Assembly: GCA_947000775.1 (NCBI GenBank)
Contig: CAMQGK010000058.1
Span: 3,664,001 to 3,728,000 of the forward strand
DNA: 64,000 nucleotides
From: Pterois miles
Taxonomy: Eukaryota; Chordata; Actinopteri; Perciformes; Scorpaenidae
Reading direction: 5' to 3'
Below the pieces are notes generated by a model. The model saw nothing but the letters and a program-made list of their open reading frames with translations. It made no database searches and was not told the origin of the DNA. The position numbers and the translations under genes were made by a program. Shown here one piece after another: positions 39,401 through 48,930 of the stretch (its first letter is position 1; each line of letters begins with the position of its first letter).

Positions 39401-42400
39401 CCATCATCAGGAGTAGGTAGACATGTAAATACCAGCTGATCGTCCAGCACCAATTATATTGATGATGCCACAGGCTTAAACTGTAACACAGAACATCAAA
39501 ACAGCCAGTGCTCGCAATGTCATGATTGCAAAGTTTAATACCTATAGAGATATGAAGTAGATCAGTGATATATGTGATATATCGTGATATAAAGAATCAC
39601 ACTACTGTCATTGAGAGTTAACAATTAACGTTCCTGTTCAATTAAAAAGTGTCCCTGCAAGTTTCAAATATGAATGTTTGGGATAGATAAATATCTTAAT
39701 GCACTGCGACAAAAGAAGACATGCAAGTAGGCAAAAGACCTACCTATACGCAGTGTTTTTTAATTTAATTTGTCATCATGTATGTCCCATAAAAATGTGC
39801 TGCAAATACAGAAAACACAAGTACACTGTAAAGGCATCATACATGATTCTTCATAAATCTCTGAAATATAATGTATTGCTCACTATAGAGTAAACAACAT
39901 ATTAAGTATTATACAGTATATGGATTTATAACTGAATGAGGAAGTGGTTTTGAATACAGCCAGATGACTTGTTCAAGAAGATTTATACAGAATAATGCTT
40001 GGGCCACACCACCTACCTTTACTCCCATGTGACGGCTACCTTGCTGAATTGCTGTGGCTTGCACGCATGGGGTGCCCACCACATTGCTGATGCATTGAGT
40101 GTGCCTTTTATTGTAGCCATCAATAGGTCTCATTTAATTTCAATTATACTGTATTTAGTTTAGATATAAAAAGGTTAAGGAGCATCTGCTCAAAAAAAGG
40201 AAAATATTCATGCCTGTTACATATTCTACATAGATAGACACTGAATCTATAGTGAAAGGTGTCAGTTATGTAATGTTGGTATGATGTCAATATGACTATC
40301 AACATGGACTTTTCACTGCCTATTTTTGCTGTGAACTGGTGCACATGGAAAAAAAAAGGCAGCACATCAACTCTAGATGAGCCGCACCTGCTGGCTGGCT
40401 GCTCTAACCTGTTAATATGAGCACAGAAATGAAGAGCAAGAGGTTCTGCAGCACAGACTGTTCAGGTAGGCAGTGTGGCCTTGACCTAAATCAATATTGA
40501 TCACCGCACAATGCATGCCAGTTAAATTTCTCTCTGACCTGAGCCCAACTTGCTCTGACATAAAGCTATGATAACATCACAAGATCAGGGTGGCTGCAGC
40601 CATACACTGCAGTTGCTCTTCACCAACTAAAAAAAATCTTCAAGGCATGATGAGAATTCCAGGCTCTCCTCCAAAGAGCTGATTAGTTGGCTCAACAACA
40701 TTCATTTTTTGTTAGTGCAGGAGACCAGCAGGAGCATGATGAGGGTTCTTGTTTAGGGAGCAGGTCTGGTAGGCAGCAATAAGCTCCCGGTATCCTGCTC
40801 CATGGAAGGCCACTAGAAGCATTGTCATAGGAGCGCCAGGGTGCGTGTTACGCTGGGGTGGTATGCCAGATGTGAGGAGCGTCTCCACTGGAGGACCTGG
40901 AAATGGAGATTGGCTGGAACAAAGGTTATGCCAATAACCCAGGTAGTGAGATAGATCCCCTGAAGGGAGGGAAAAGTCAACAGGATTAAAGAATAAAGGC
41001 CATATACACCAGGTTTTTGTGGTCCATCCACACCACAAAATGATGCTCCACTCCCTCCAACCAGTGCCTCCACTCTTCCAGGGCAAGCCTGACAGACAGC
41101 AACTCCCAGATTCCAATGTTGTACATCTTCTCAGTGGGTGACAGGTTACAGAAGAAGAAGCACAGGGTGAACTTGTGGAATGAGTATGGGAGCAAGTGAA
41201 ATGGAGCTTTAACTCACCAAAACCTTGTCTGCGGCCCAGGGCCACACAAAGGAGGATTTGTGGGTGGTGAGGGCTGAAGTCCTGGATGAATCGGTGGTAG
41301 AAAGTGGCGAACCCGGGAGACCCAATAGCCAAGTGGTTAGTCCCGAGTTCAGTTCCCAGCTGGCTGGTCTACTGGCTCTCCACTTGTTCTGCCTCTCTCC
41401 TTTCTCACTATTAAATAGACATGAATGCCCCAAAAATTATCTTTTAAAAAAAGAAATGAAGAAATTTGCAAACCCTAGGAAATGTTGAAGTTTGTTACGG
41501 GAGAAGAGGATGGGCCAGGCCATCACCTTTTTGACCTTGGCTGCATCCATCTGTATGCTGCTGGCATTGATGATGAATCCCAGAGAAGACACATGGAAAG
41601 AGACATGGAACTCATATGTCTCCACTTTAACAAAGAACTGGTTCTCCAGAAGCCTCTGGATATTTTTCTTACCTGATGTGCCTCTTCCCACAACAAATGC
41701 TTGGAAAACAGCATTGGTTAGACCAAAGAGCATGAAAAGGTACTCTTGTCAGTAGTTGTCTTGGAGGCTCTATTCTATTCATATTCTTCCTGATACAAAC
41801 CAAGTGATTTCTAAGCATTTCAAGGTCAAGTTTGGAAAAGATGGTAGCCCATTCAAGTTCAAATGCAAAAGAGATGAGTGGATGAGGGTACATGTTCATT
41901 ACTGTGATGTTATTGAGAATTTGATGGTCAATACATGGTCAGTGGGCCTTGTCCCTCTGCCAATATTGTTCAGACAATGGGGAGGCAGCGAGGAGCCTTG
42001 TTAATATCCGCCTTGATTTCCAAGTATTCTGGAGGCACCTTAGAGAGCTCAGGGAACCAAGAAGTGATAGGATCATTGGGAGTAATAGGCAGAGCAGATC
42101 TAAGATAAACAGACTGGCAGTGATGGCTCTACATTAAAGTAGCTCCTGTCACCCCATCAATGTGTGGATTATGTCAGCAGAGCCAAGGTTAACCCAAAGT
42201 AACAGATTACAGATTAGGAGTTTCATGGTGATTATCTGACATGCCCAGATAGATGGGAACTGTTCTGTTCATTACTGAGTAGAGGAGATGAGTGTCGAGT
42301 GCACTGGCCTTTATGGGTTTAATCAAGGGCTCCTGGCCAATCCCCAGCTGGGTGGCGATGGTGCAATCCAGGAAGTTGGAAGTCAGCACAGAAGTCGATG

Positions 42401-45400
42401 AATACTGTGAATATAGTGTGATTGTTCAGAGAGGCAGAGTTCAGTGTGGAGTAAAGGACAAGAGGACATTCCTGGATCTCCTTTACCTGTGTAGGATGAC
42501 ACAAAATGGCCGGTCTGGCCGCAGTGCAAGTATCGATTTTCTGAAGGCAGTTCTGCCGCTGCGCCATGGAAAGTTGAGTACAATTGAGTTTGGCCGAACT
42601 GCATGGACTCCTGGGCATTGCTAAAGGTATGGGAAACAGCCAGAGGAGAAGAGAAAAAGCGTGTGGCGAGTTTTTGAGTTTAGTGGATGAGGCGCTCTCC
42701 CTCCGCCATTTCGAAAGATGACATCACAGGAGAGGAAGCACCAGATGAGGAAGGGGCCCGGAGCCCCGCAATACCAGTGAAGGGGGTGGGGGATTCAGGG
42801 GATTCATTTGAATGTTTTTGGCTGGTTATACTATTCTTAAATCTACATTACGTAAGTTTTTTCACTCAGTTTCTCTCCAATGTGACAGGTGGAAGATTGC
42901 TGAAAGCACTGTCTCAAACACTGGCACAATATTGGTTTGATATTTTTGCCTGATATCCCAGCTCCTGCTAAGGGACCACGTGGACATGGTAGTAGTGGAA
43001 AGAGGAGGGCTGCATCATCTCAACTGTCACTGATAATTACCCTGCACAAAAACTAGCCAGCACCGTGGGAAAAAAAACAATAAAATACCCCACCAGGCTC
43101 AACCCAGCATTTGGGTAGATAAATAACCCAGCATTTTTTTTAGTGTGAACTTTTAAATCCTTTCTAGGGTGACATTTCAACTGCGATATTTCAACTCCTT
43201 TTAAATTTATACATCCAACAGCCACTGCAACTCTGGAGCGCTCAACGTCAACCACATGTTCATTTCCTTCACTTCAAATTTCATTGTGACTCCCATAGAG
43301 TAGCTATGTTAATAAGACCAAATTTGAGCTTATTTGAGTGTTTCCGACACTAACATTTTCTAGTTTGTACTCATTTTTAATCACAATGTGTTTTAGCTTA
43401 TGATTTAAAATGGCAGCAGCTAACTAGAAAACAGAGTGCATACTTTAGCAAGGTCTGACTTTGTCACTTCAATATTTTAAAATGTTGTTTCAATTTATCA
43501 TGTTGGAGAAACAACATTTATCACTAAAATACTCACTATGTTTTCCTGCTAACTGCACAATGCATTTAAGAATTACAGCAGTTCATGTCAAATAGGCCAC
43601 ACATGTAGGAATGGCCCAACTAATAAGAGGTAATGGCATAAAAAATAAAAATTAGTTTTGGGTTCATCCAAATATTTAGTTTGTTGAAGATTGTTTACAA
43701 TGTCAGAGTTATGTTAAAAAAACAAACACAATAACTCAAATAACAGTCAGAACAAAACAAACATAGCTTAAGAGTTGACGGCCAAATGAACACAGGTTCT
43801 GACGATGCGTCTTATGCAGGTGTCTGATCATCGAGACACAACTGCATCAAGTTGTATCTATACAGTATATCCCTGTATATACAAGATTTTAATCTTTTGA
43901 CTTGTCTGTCACTCAGCATCACTGTGAATGTGGGTGACCTCAGTGAACATTTGAAGTTTAAATAAAAGTGTGTGTGTGTGTGTGTGTGTGTAACTTCTGA
44001 TCTGCTGCAGTTTGCCCTGTTAGATATTTGTTACGGTATAATGTTGTTAATACAAACTCGATACTTCCAGCATCCATTCCAAAGTAAAGGCCATGAAACA
44101 TTTCAGTGGGTATAATCCCCTAATTTCTTAACAAGACTTTTATTGTGAAATATTTAGCAGGAACATGTTTTGGAAAATTCAGTGACTTGCCTGGTTCCCA
44201 TACTGTACTTCTAATGTAGCTATTGCCATCTTGTGGCTGGGACATTAACACACATACACCCACAGTGACTGAAATAGGACAATAACACATTACCCGAATA
44301 ATCAAGAACAACAAAGAAGAAATATTATATGCTAACATTTTCTTGGGAGTGCAGCTAAGTGGTGTTTTCATGTTGGTGGACAGGAATTGCTGGCCAGGTA
44401 TCTATGGATGTCAATGGTGACAGAAATGGGGATTTCTCTTTGATGGCCATGACAGATGTTGAGGCAGGAACCTATGAGGTAAGAAGAAGCAAAATTCAAA
44501 CACTGTGACATCTTTCTTTGACAGGCAGAAGATGATTAATGTGCATGCAGGGATGATAATATCGTATACTAACTTACAGGTGGTGGCCAACTACTTTGGT
44601 GAAAATGGAACTTTTCAGGTGCTGCCTGCCTTCAACACTGACCATTTCACCCTGAGAGGAAGACATAAAGCACACACAGAGATAACGGACAAATCATGTA
44701 AACAAACACCACTGCTCACAGTCTCCTGTGAAATCTGGAATTTATATATTATCCACAGTATGTATGATGGAGTACATGTTTTAATAGATAACTGCTTTTC
44801 CAAACAGGTGGACTCGGAGTATCGGCCTTAACTGGAGTCATAGTAGGAGCTGTTCTGGGAACCGCAATGCTTATAGCATTCTACTTTTTCAGGTAACAAT
44901 AGGTGATATTTATCTGCTCATGTGTACTAATACTGCTGTGTTCAACTACTGTGAAGAAGGTCAGCCATCAGTTATACATGTCCACCTGTCCACCACTCAA
45001 AGGCCAAGACACTCTTTTATATGGTGGTCCTGAAGTGCGAACTGCTATCCGCAAAACACAATGGCATTTGATGAGACTCAGACCGGAATAGGTAGGTACT
45101 TATCGGACAGTGATTCCTCATCGCTGATTGGATGCATTGTCTGGCAGTCTGCGAGAAATGGAAGTACTTCTTTTTTGGATTTCTGGCAGACTGAATGCCT
45201 TGCGGCACATTGCTGCCTCTCACAGGCAGGGTTATATTGCAGTACAACAAGCGGAGGTTGCTTTCATGCTCTTTTGCCATTGTATTTTCTGTTTTGCTTT
45301 TGTGTTTTGTACTTCAGGGCCACTCTACTTTTATGCCATTGAATAAGAAATTAGAAATCGATTAACAATATTCTCTAATTACATTTTAATCACCAATCTA

Positions 45401-45843
45401 ATTGCTGAGAACTGGGGATGCAGTGACACTGCAGAAATGTGTATTACATAGGAAAGTACCGTGTTCATGCAAGTACAGTACATGTATAATAGGTTAAAGC
45501 TGAAAAAGAGTCACTTTGCAAAATGTAATGGACTTTTATAACATGGTGTAGATAAAGATGTTCAGGTTTTCACCACCAAATAAGTAATAAGACTGTTTTA
45601 GTCGCTGCTTCGCTAACTCTCAGTGATTTTGCTTAGTAGGGTGTTAAATGGCTGAAATGGCTAACCTTTGTTTTACAGAAAAAAAATTGAAAAACAAGAT
45701 TTTTCCTTTAATGTGATCTATTCCTCCGCAGAAAAAACTACAGGATTACCATTGAGCGTCGCACACAAAGTGAAGAGTGCGACACTGGGAAGCATCGCCA
45801 GTTACGAGAGGACTCCATCAGATCAAACTTCTCAGCAGCATGA
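14636..45843 (+). CDS. npr3: Natriuretic peptide receptor 3 (clearance receptor NPR-C), complete, eight coding exons
   Basis: Join 14636-15296, 36252-36374, 36701-36876, 39063-39198, 44384-44478, 44580-44697, 44808-44892 and 45732-45843. The total is 1506 bases, 501 residues plus stop; all introns are GT/AG and the phases agree. NPR-C binds ANP, BNP and CNP, internalises them, and signals through Gi; it lacks the guanylate cyclase domain of NPR1/2. Visible features are a signal peptide (1 to about 20), the ligand-binding ANF-receptor domain with SDC/GPVCEY and ERNCYFTLEG, and five N-glycosylation sequons (NNS, NAS, NGT, NRT, NGT). There is a juxtamembrane Cys437, a membrane span at about 444-464 and a 37-residue tail rich in Arg, as in mammals. 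It is slightly shorter than human NPR3 (541), mainly at the N-terminus. The start is the first ATG that gives a signal peptide. Confidence 0.96.
15398..15665 (+). repeat. Right arm of inverted repeat flanking npr3 exon 1
   Basis: It starts ACCAAGTTACATGTCAGGGT, 101 bases into npr3 intron 1, and is the inverted partner of 13566-13867. A more diverged continuation or second copy seems to follow: the block at about 15690-15755 (AACTGGGGAAGTTTCATGG, CACTTGTAGTGTC) recurs directly at 16256-16318 (AGTTGGGGATGTTTCATTG, CACCTGTAGTGTC). Confidence 0.8.
16062..16081. repeat. Poly-A run in npr3 intron 1
   Basis: A homopolymer of about 20 A with no LINE/SINE body recognised next to it. Confidence 0.85.
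17108..17240. repeat. Dispersed teleost repeat (LINE/SINE tail type)
   Basis: Contains TTCAAGTTCTTTATTGTAAT, GTGCACAACAGTTACAGAG and GGCAATGAAAATCTTACATC, then CTCAGGCTCCCT. This block arrangement is widespread in teleost introns. Class not certain. Confidence 0.5.
17793..19219 (-). mobile_element. Pogo/Tigger-type DNA transposon, internally deleted
   Basis: The terminal inverted repeats are CCGTATTTTCC at 17793 and GGAAAATACGG ending at 19219, each flanked by TA (17791-17792 and 19220-19221), the Tc1/mariner/pogo target duplication. Internal copies of TATAAGGCGCAC support the inverted ends. On the minus strand, transposase remnants can be read (see the pseudogene at 18070-18890). Length is 1427 bp, too short for a full coding copy, so it is non-autonomous. 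It sits inside another repeat: AGGGATGCACAATATTGG at 17702 lies on its left flank. Confidence 0.8.
18070..18890 (-). pseudogene. Remnant of CENP-B/pogo transposase
   Basis: Minus-strand pieces read as an N-terminal CENP-B-like HTH (FKLKAINHAAEHGNGAAARE, then FNINESMVRK before a stop). A middle piece reads LQQLPKDYEEKLA. A C-terminal DDE-domain end reads ELQLLDIGVNRSFRVKLRAA and WERWMTEGQHTFTKTGR. They lie in different frames with stops, and most of the catalytic core is missing. The family call comes from these motifs and the TA-flanked inverted repeats. Confidence 0.7.
19222..25399. other. npr3 intron 1, central part: no gene seen
   Basis: AT-rich intron without convincing frames, RNA genes or intact elements. 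The 19222-19300 segment may continue the host repeat split by the pogo element. The stretch 23660-23780 resembles part of the repeat at 46420-46510 (GTTAGCACCGTTAGC, CATGTGCAGGCAGGCATCCC). Confidence 0.4.
25400..26660 (+). mobile_element. Decayed Tc1-like transposon
   Basis: The leader resembles fish Tc1 elements (GATGAATATGAGACAAGCGA, TTTTTCAAGTGAGCAAAGTT, GTGTGTCCTATTACATTGA). The transposase pseudogene begins at 25737. The right terminal repeat is not recognisable; sequence beyond about 26660 no longer resembles the family. Boundaries are approximate. Confidence 0.7.
25737..26640 (+). pseudogene. Tc1-like transposase pseudogene
   Basis: From ATG 25737 the frame reads MKTRELSMGEKLREDRKSIR and a paired-like HTH region, then the linker TTGRPRKTSAVDDRNIVRAV. 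After a small deletion near 25960 come stops and frameshifts. Later pieces include FWDKVFWTDDTKMNLY (first catalytic Asp region) and a QQDN-like AGCAAGACAACGAGCC segment at 26383. No functional protein can be made. Confidence 0.75.
26751..26891 (-). repeat. Single arm of the fold-back repeat family (with hammerhead-like core)
   Basis: It matches one arm plus flank of the palindrome at 63083-63418. The plus strand reads CTGGACTTAGATTTGTCTCT, GAAGACGTTTCGCCCC, CCAAGTGGCTTCATCAGTTC. On the minus strand the order is CTGATGA (26868-26862), a GCCACTT/AAGGGGC stem, then GAAA (26842-26839), the conserved core arrangement of hammerhead ribozymes but with one extra A before the stem. Function is not shown. 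Confidence 0.7.
26892..27774. other. npr3 intron 1: no gene seen
   Basis: AT-rich DNA. A segment near 27000-27180 has the look of a dispersed repeat but I cannot assign it. A short stretch at about 27490-27575 is similar in composition to the 7430 repeat. Confidence 0.35.
27775..28375 (-). mobile_element. hAT-type transposon fragment
   Basis: CAGGGGGTCAAACTCAATTT at 27775 resembles the terminal repeat of hAT elements that start CAGGGGTGTCAAACTC. Further right, on the minus strand (28372 to about 28190), a frame reads DRKVDAEGRQHEYMNTFVLN and CLRCCEAVAAPKEYNLRRHF, ending NTKHGAKY. This is a BED-type zinc finger (CxxC, HxxxxH) as in GTF2IRD2-like hAT transposases. The catalytic part is absent. 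The opposite terminus was not found. Confidence 0.6.
28376..33137. other. npr3 intron 1, distal part: no gene seen
   Basis: AT-rich intron with simple repeats only: (CA)n at 28562-28580, a poly-T run at 29963-29986, CA at 30173-30185 and (AAC)n near 31064-31082. No credible coding or RNA gene. Confidence 0.45.
33138..33437 (-). repeat. V-SINE/Mermaid-like SINE with tRNA-derived head
   Basis: On the minus strand the element starts GGGGCTGCACGGTGGTGCAG. It carries an A box TGGTGCAGTGG (33425-33415) that fits TRGYNNARNNG and a B box GGTTCGATTCC (33381-33371) that fits the tRNA promoter consensus. The same central and tail segments as the 1371 copy follow. The adjacent (AAT)n lies at its 5' end. 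Confidence 0.88.
33438..33510. repeat. (AAT)n microsatellite
   Basis: About 18 perfect AAT units from 33438 to 33492, then interrupted units to 33510. Confidence 0.95.
33850..35110 (-). pseudogene. L1-clade LINE reverse transcriptase relic
   Basis: Minus-strand pieces in order: HIDQTGFDQRK (fingers), AVLDTEKALHWFKWTFEF (catalytic motif A, D-x-E-K-A type), YADDILL near 34545 (motif C), then INWSKSTLL-like, LGVVIFPQSS and a GGLDAPKFH-like stretch beyond. They are split by stops, frameshifts and an AT-rich (ATT)n insertion near 34560-34600. The order and spacing are those of ORF2 in L1/Tx1-type elements. Not functional. Confidence 0.7.
35111..36251. other. End of npr3 intron 1: no gene seen
   Basis: Holds a poly-A-rich patch at 35489-35520 and otherwise plain AT-rich sequence up to the exon 2 acceptor. 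Confidence 0.4.
36252..36374 (+). CDS. npr3: npr3 exon 2
   Basis: Acceptor TTTCCTGCAG and donor TATG|GTAAAG at 36375. It encodes VVIMC, then IREIMLAAHRR and FFNVELFNASSYG, which match the NPR family in order and spacing. NAS is a glycosylation sequon. Confidence 0.95.
36701..36876 (+). CDS. npr3: npr3 exon 3
   Basis: Acceptor AAATTCTAG and donor AGT|GTACGT at 36877 (phase 0). It encodes WKRGDKYDND, QAYASLNTVTLLRTVKPEFE and a C-terminal HDCKDCGS. The two cysteines there (Cys315 and Cys318) are not present at the matching place in the mammalian sequence as I recall it. Confidence 0.94.
37120..38060. repeat. Dispersed teleost repeat in npr3 intron 3
   Basis: Contains CTTCCTGTTGTCAGTAGGTG followed by GCACTATGACTC, then GATGTCTTCAGGCCTTGACT and AATTTGGGGAAGATTGTAC, a combination frequent in teleost genomes. 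The right part has TATGGAGGCGCTATGGAGCT and GATCCCAGGCCCCTCAAAA. Non-coding. Limits are approximate. Confidence 0.55.
38061..39062. other. npr3 intron 3, remainder: no gene seen
   Basis: Includes a short pyrimidine-rich stretch at 38671-38720 (CTCCCTCCATCCCTCCCTCC). No gene or element recognised. Confidence 0.4.
39063..39198 (+). CDS. npr3: npr3 exon 4
   Basis: Acceptor CATTGTAG and donor GAAG|GTAAAA at 39199 (phase 1). It encodes VNMFVEGFHDAMLLYAIALH and ends MWNRTFEG, with sequons NGT and NRT. Confidence 0.95.
39199..40700. other. npr3 intron 4, proximal part: no gene seen
   Basis: AT-rich, with only short unsupported frames. Confidence 0.4.
40700..42650 (-). pseudogene. Ty3/Gypsy retrotransposon relic (gag end to integrase linker)
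   Basis: The minus strand preserves the gag-pol order in broken pieces. A CCHC-like knuckle, LHCGQTGHFVSSYTGKGD near 42530, has its last Cys changed to Tyr. A protease-like stretch lies at 42390-42210. RT pieces at 41900-41440 include ATIFSKLDLE, MLFGLTNAVFQA and LGFIINASSIQMDAAKVKKV. An RNase H piece at 41195-41000 reads LALEEWRHWLEGVEHHF and WMDHKNLVY. An integrase zinc-linker end is near 40750 (NKNPHHAPAGLLH). Stops and frameshifts separate all parts and no LTR was recognised. This is an old relic in npr3 intron 4, opposite to the gene. Confidence 0.8.
42651..44383. other. npr3 intron 4, distal part
   Basis: No gene seen. It holds a (GT)n microsatellite at 43969-43992. The rest is AT-rich. 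Confidence 0.45.
43969..43992. repeat. (GT)n microsatellite
   Basis: About 12 perfect GT units in npr3 intron 4. Confidence 0.95.
44384..44478 (+). CDS. npr3: npr3 exon 5
   Basis: Acceptor GGTGGACAG and donor GAG|GTAAGA at 44479 (phase 0). It encodes IAGQVSMDVNGDRNGDFSLM and MTDVEAGTYE, the conserved membrane-proximal fold element of natriuretic peptide receptors. Confidence 0.95.
44580..44697 (+). CDS. npr3: npr3 exon 6
   Basis: Acceptor AACTTACAG after a very short intron (101 bases), donor TCAT|GTAAAC at 44698 (phase 1). It encodes VVANYFGENGTFQVLP and a juxtamembrane stalk. NGT is a sequon. Confidence 0.93.
44808..44892 (+). CDS. npr3: npr3 exon 7 (transmembrane segment)
   Basis: Acceptor CCAAACAG and donor TTCAG|GTAACA at 44893 (phase 2). 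The split codon gives Cys437, the likely interchain disulfide position. Then comes the hydrophobic span LTGVIVGAVLGTAMLIAFYF and the stop-transfer Arg. Confidence 0.95.
45732..45843 (+). CDS. npr3: npr3 exon 8 (cytoplasmic tail and stop)
   Basis: Acceptor TCCTCCGCAG at 45722-45731. It encodes the basic tail KNYRITIERRTQSEEC through the C-terminus SIRSNFSAA, then TGA at 45841. With the first residue of the tail (Arg465) the cytoplasmic part is 37 residues, the length of the mammalian Gi-activating tail. Confidence 0.95.
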
Positions 45844-46094
45844 TTGGCAGGAGCGGCAGTCCCTTCACAGAGAATCACACATCTGAATGTGACCAAAGAC
45901 TTTGCAATGGTTGTCAGTGGAGCCATGCTGTTAAAAAATTAGACATTTTGTGTTTGTATCCTTAAATGTTTTGACTTATTGTAACTCAGGACAGTTGTAA
46001 CAGTCACAAAGCACCACTTTATCCTCCATACAAAAGGTATATGATTGTATTGGTGTATAGAACACTTTGGGCATAATATTCTTTAAAGGTTCTA

Positions 46095-46510
46095 TGTACA
46101 ACATTCAGAACATTAATATAGCTGCAAACAACTATTTGCTATGTAAATATATAGTAGGCTAATGTCTACCTGAGCAGAGAATGAGGTCACACTCCCTCTG
46201 CGTTTGTTGTAATCAGCTTTTCTGTTCTTTGTTTTAGTAGCCGGGCCGGCTATGTGTGCATGTTAGTGCATGTGATTCCCTCCCTTTACGTCCCGATGAC
46301 TAGCTAATCACTGCCGCCGCTCTGCACTGTACTCATATGGTGGTTACCGCTGATTGCCATTGCCTAAGTGTTCCTAAGGGTTCCTATCCAGATTAACACT
46401 GTTAGCTCCCTCAGCACTGTTGGTGCTGTTAGTGCTGCTGGCACCGTTAGCACTGCTGCCAGTTCAGCTCAGCCACCTCCATGTTTGCTTGTAGTGAGAG
46501 CTGTGTGCAG
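46095..46510. repeat. Dispersed repeat, copy 2 (relative at 10918-11210)
   Basis: Blocks shared with 10918-11210 in the same order: GCTGCAAACAACTATTTGCT, TAGCCGGGCCGGC and GCTCTGCACTGTACTCATATGG, then the GTTAGCACTG-rich end. This copy is longer, with GTTAGTGCTGCTGGCACCGT. It lies in the npr3 3' UTR or just downstream. Confidence 0.55.
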
Positions 46511-48930
46511 GCGATCCCAGAACCAGACTCTGAATGTTGTATATAGCTCATTTAAGGTTGGTAAACAATGATGGCAGAGAAAAGCTTTTAAGAGATGATA
46601 CAGCTGGAGCTAACCGACTAAAAGGATATAGGCTAGATCTATATCTATAGGCTATAAGCTACTGATATTAAGCTACTGATATTGGAAGGTTTTCAGTTCA
46701 CCATAACCTTGCTGAGATCCAGCAGCCTCCATACAAGTCCTCATTCCTAAGCACATTGCTCTTAAAATGAGAAACACTGGGTCACATATCATCTTGAGTA
46801 CATCTGCACCTTTAGATTGGCTCCTTTACAGTATTTCCTTTTTTAAATTTGTCCATTTAAAAAAATTCCAATTGCTACCAGCATAAGAAATTGTGCTACT
46901 ACTTTATGATTAGGCATACTATACAAAGTATGCTGTCTTAATGGTTAATACATTATTCACTAGTGCTTCAGAGATCAGTAATAAGCCAAAACGACCACAA
47001 CCCTACTTGTTCTTACTACTGGCGTAAGAGTGAACCGTCCTCCCAATGAATGAAGAACAATTTATTACAACTTTTATTTTTGTTGCTCTGGCCTTTGGTT
47101 CTGTCAGTTTTGATAATCTGACCTGTCTGATCTAATATGTGCTCAAGTTATCCCCCTGATAGCAAAACAACTGCTCTGCATTCACACCAATTACTTTACT
47201 GAGTACATAACTGATCAAATCAATGGCTGAGTAAATAGTAGTGAAAACAGAAAATATTTATAGAAGTTTCCTACTGAAGGAGGATGTACACAAAGGTTTT
47301 TAATAATGGCTTATTACTGATGCATCAAATATGAAATCATTTATCAACATTACCAAAGACATGTTTCTAAATGATAAACCCTTTATAAAGTATGCCTTAT
47401 CAGAAAGTGGAACTGAAATCCTAATAAATTGTGATAGTCATAATAGATCATTTTATTTCTGTGTTTTAAAGGCAGTGTGAGATGCTTTCCATAAACAGTA
47501 GTGACTGCATGAAAAAAGTATTTCACTCTGCATTAGTGACCTTTAGTTTTTAGCTAACTCTCTGTCATTCGGGTTGCATTATTCATGCAGGATTTAAAGA
47601 CAATTTTTTATAGACATAAAATAAAGACAGTGAAGTTGGTAAGTACTCTACCCAGCCTGCTTAGTTTTATTCTGGAGCACCGCATTCACTTGATTTATTT
47701 AAAGCTGTGTATAATATTTCTATGATAGCGTTTAGTATCTGGAAGGATATAGTGACTTAGCAATGACCTTAATGTATTTAAATTATTACATGTTATTTAA
47801 CATCAATATTTTAAAATATGTCTCAATATTGAATTTATAGTGTAATATTTTATTAAACTCTATCCTATTTGGTTTCTTCATATCATGATTTCATTATATC
47901 TTAAATTTCACCCACACTTACCCATCTCTTCCCCAACTTTCACCAGCTATAAAATTAGTGGAGAGTCTGTTTGATTTGTATAATAGCCGGTGTCAATTTT
48001 GGCAATGGATTTTTGAATTTTGATCATATTTTAATCATTAGGATTTGTGTTTTTCTACAAAAACTATGGACCATTTCAATTTAAATGTCCAATCATTGCA
48101 TACTTTCTAAATTATGTTTGAAAGCAGTGGTATCTCCTTAATATTTCATTTGTATAGCAGTCAGTATAACAAATGAAAGATTATAGCTGCTGTGCAGCTG
48201 TGGGTTGGGGCTGGACATTTTTAGGAGTAGGAAGAAGAAGGAGGAAAATGATCAGTACAGGATGAGCCATCGTCTTTAATCCTTTAACACTTTAGCATGT
48301 TGGTTTTGCCTCAGTCAGGTCTCACACTAACGGGAAGTCCCTATCTTAGTGAGCTTACTGCTCGGGGGAAACAACCATTTCACATCTACATCGCAATGTC
48401 TGAGGTAATCGTCAGGGTTCCAGGTAAAGGCAGATTTCAAAATAGAACAAAAAATTCAGTTTTCAAGACAATTCAGAAAAATAGCTAACTTCATTTAGAC
48501 AACATAGAGGTGTCTCTAGTTTATCTTAAAAAGGTTGAATCCTCCATAAGTGACAAAATGATGTTGAAAAATGCTTGATTTCCATTGACTGCAGTGGTTC
48601 ACAAGAGGATAGAATTGAAAATACTGCCAAAAATGCAGTTTTTGAGATAAAATTCAGAAATTTACCACGCTACATCTACCGTGTCCTCAAAATAGGTTTC
48701 ATTAATTTTCATTGGAGCTTTATTAATTGAAAATTTGCGGTGGCTGTGTCCAGGACTGTTCACCCTAAAACATTCTGATGCACTGTGGGCTGAATTTTTG
48801 ATCATTCAAAAATCTGGCTGGACTGTTTGTGGAGGACAGTCTGAGGATGATGCATAGTAAATTTGGTGTCAAATGAGCATTAGGAGTGATAGACTTCATA
48901 ATTCCTGGCAGGTTTTGCCAGGCATCATGG
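46511..48930. other. npr3 3' flank: no gene seen
   Basis: AT-rich, probably partly 3' UTR up to the AATAAA at 47620. No further gene recognised. Confidence 0.4.
47620..47625 (+). terminator. npr3: Candidate polyadenylation signal of npr3
   Basis: AATAAA about 1.8 kb after the npr3 stop, the first clear canonical hexamer I noticed on this strand. The long 3' UTR this implies is plausible for npr3, but other or variant signals could be used. Confidence 0.35.

Noticed and set aside
45061..45346. 93-codon frame inside npr3 intron 7
   Set aside because: It lies between well-defined exons 7 and 8, has no family match and does not fit the receptor sequence. Retained-intron coding is unlikely.
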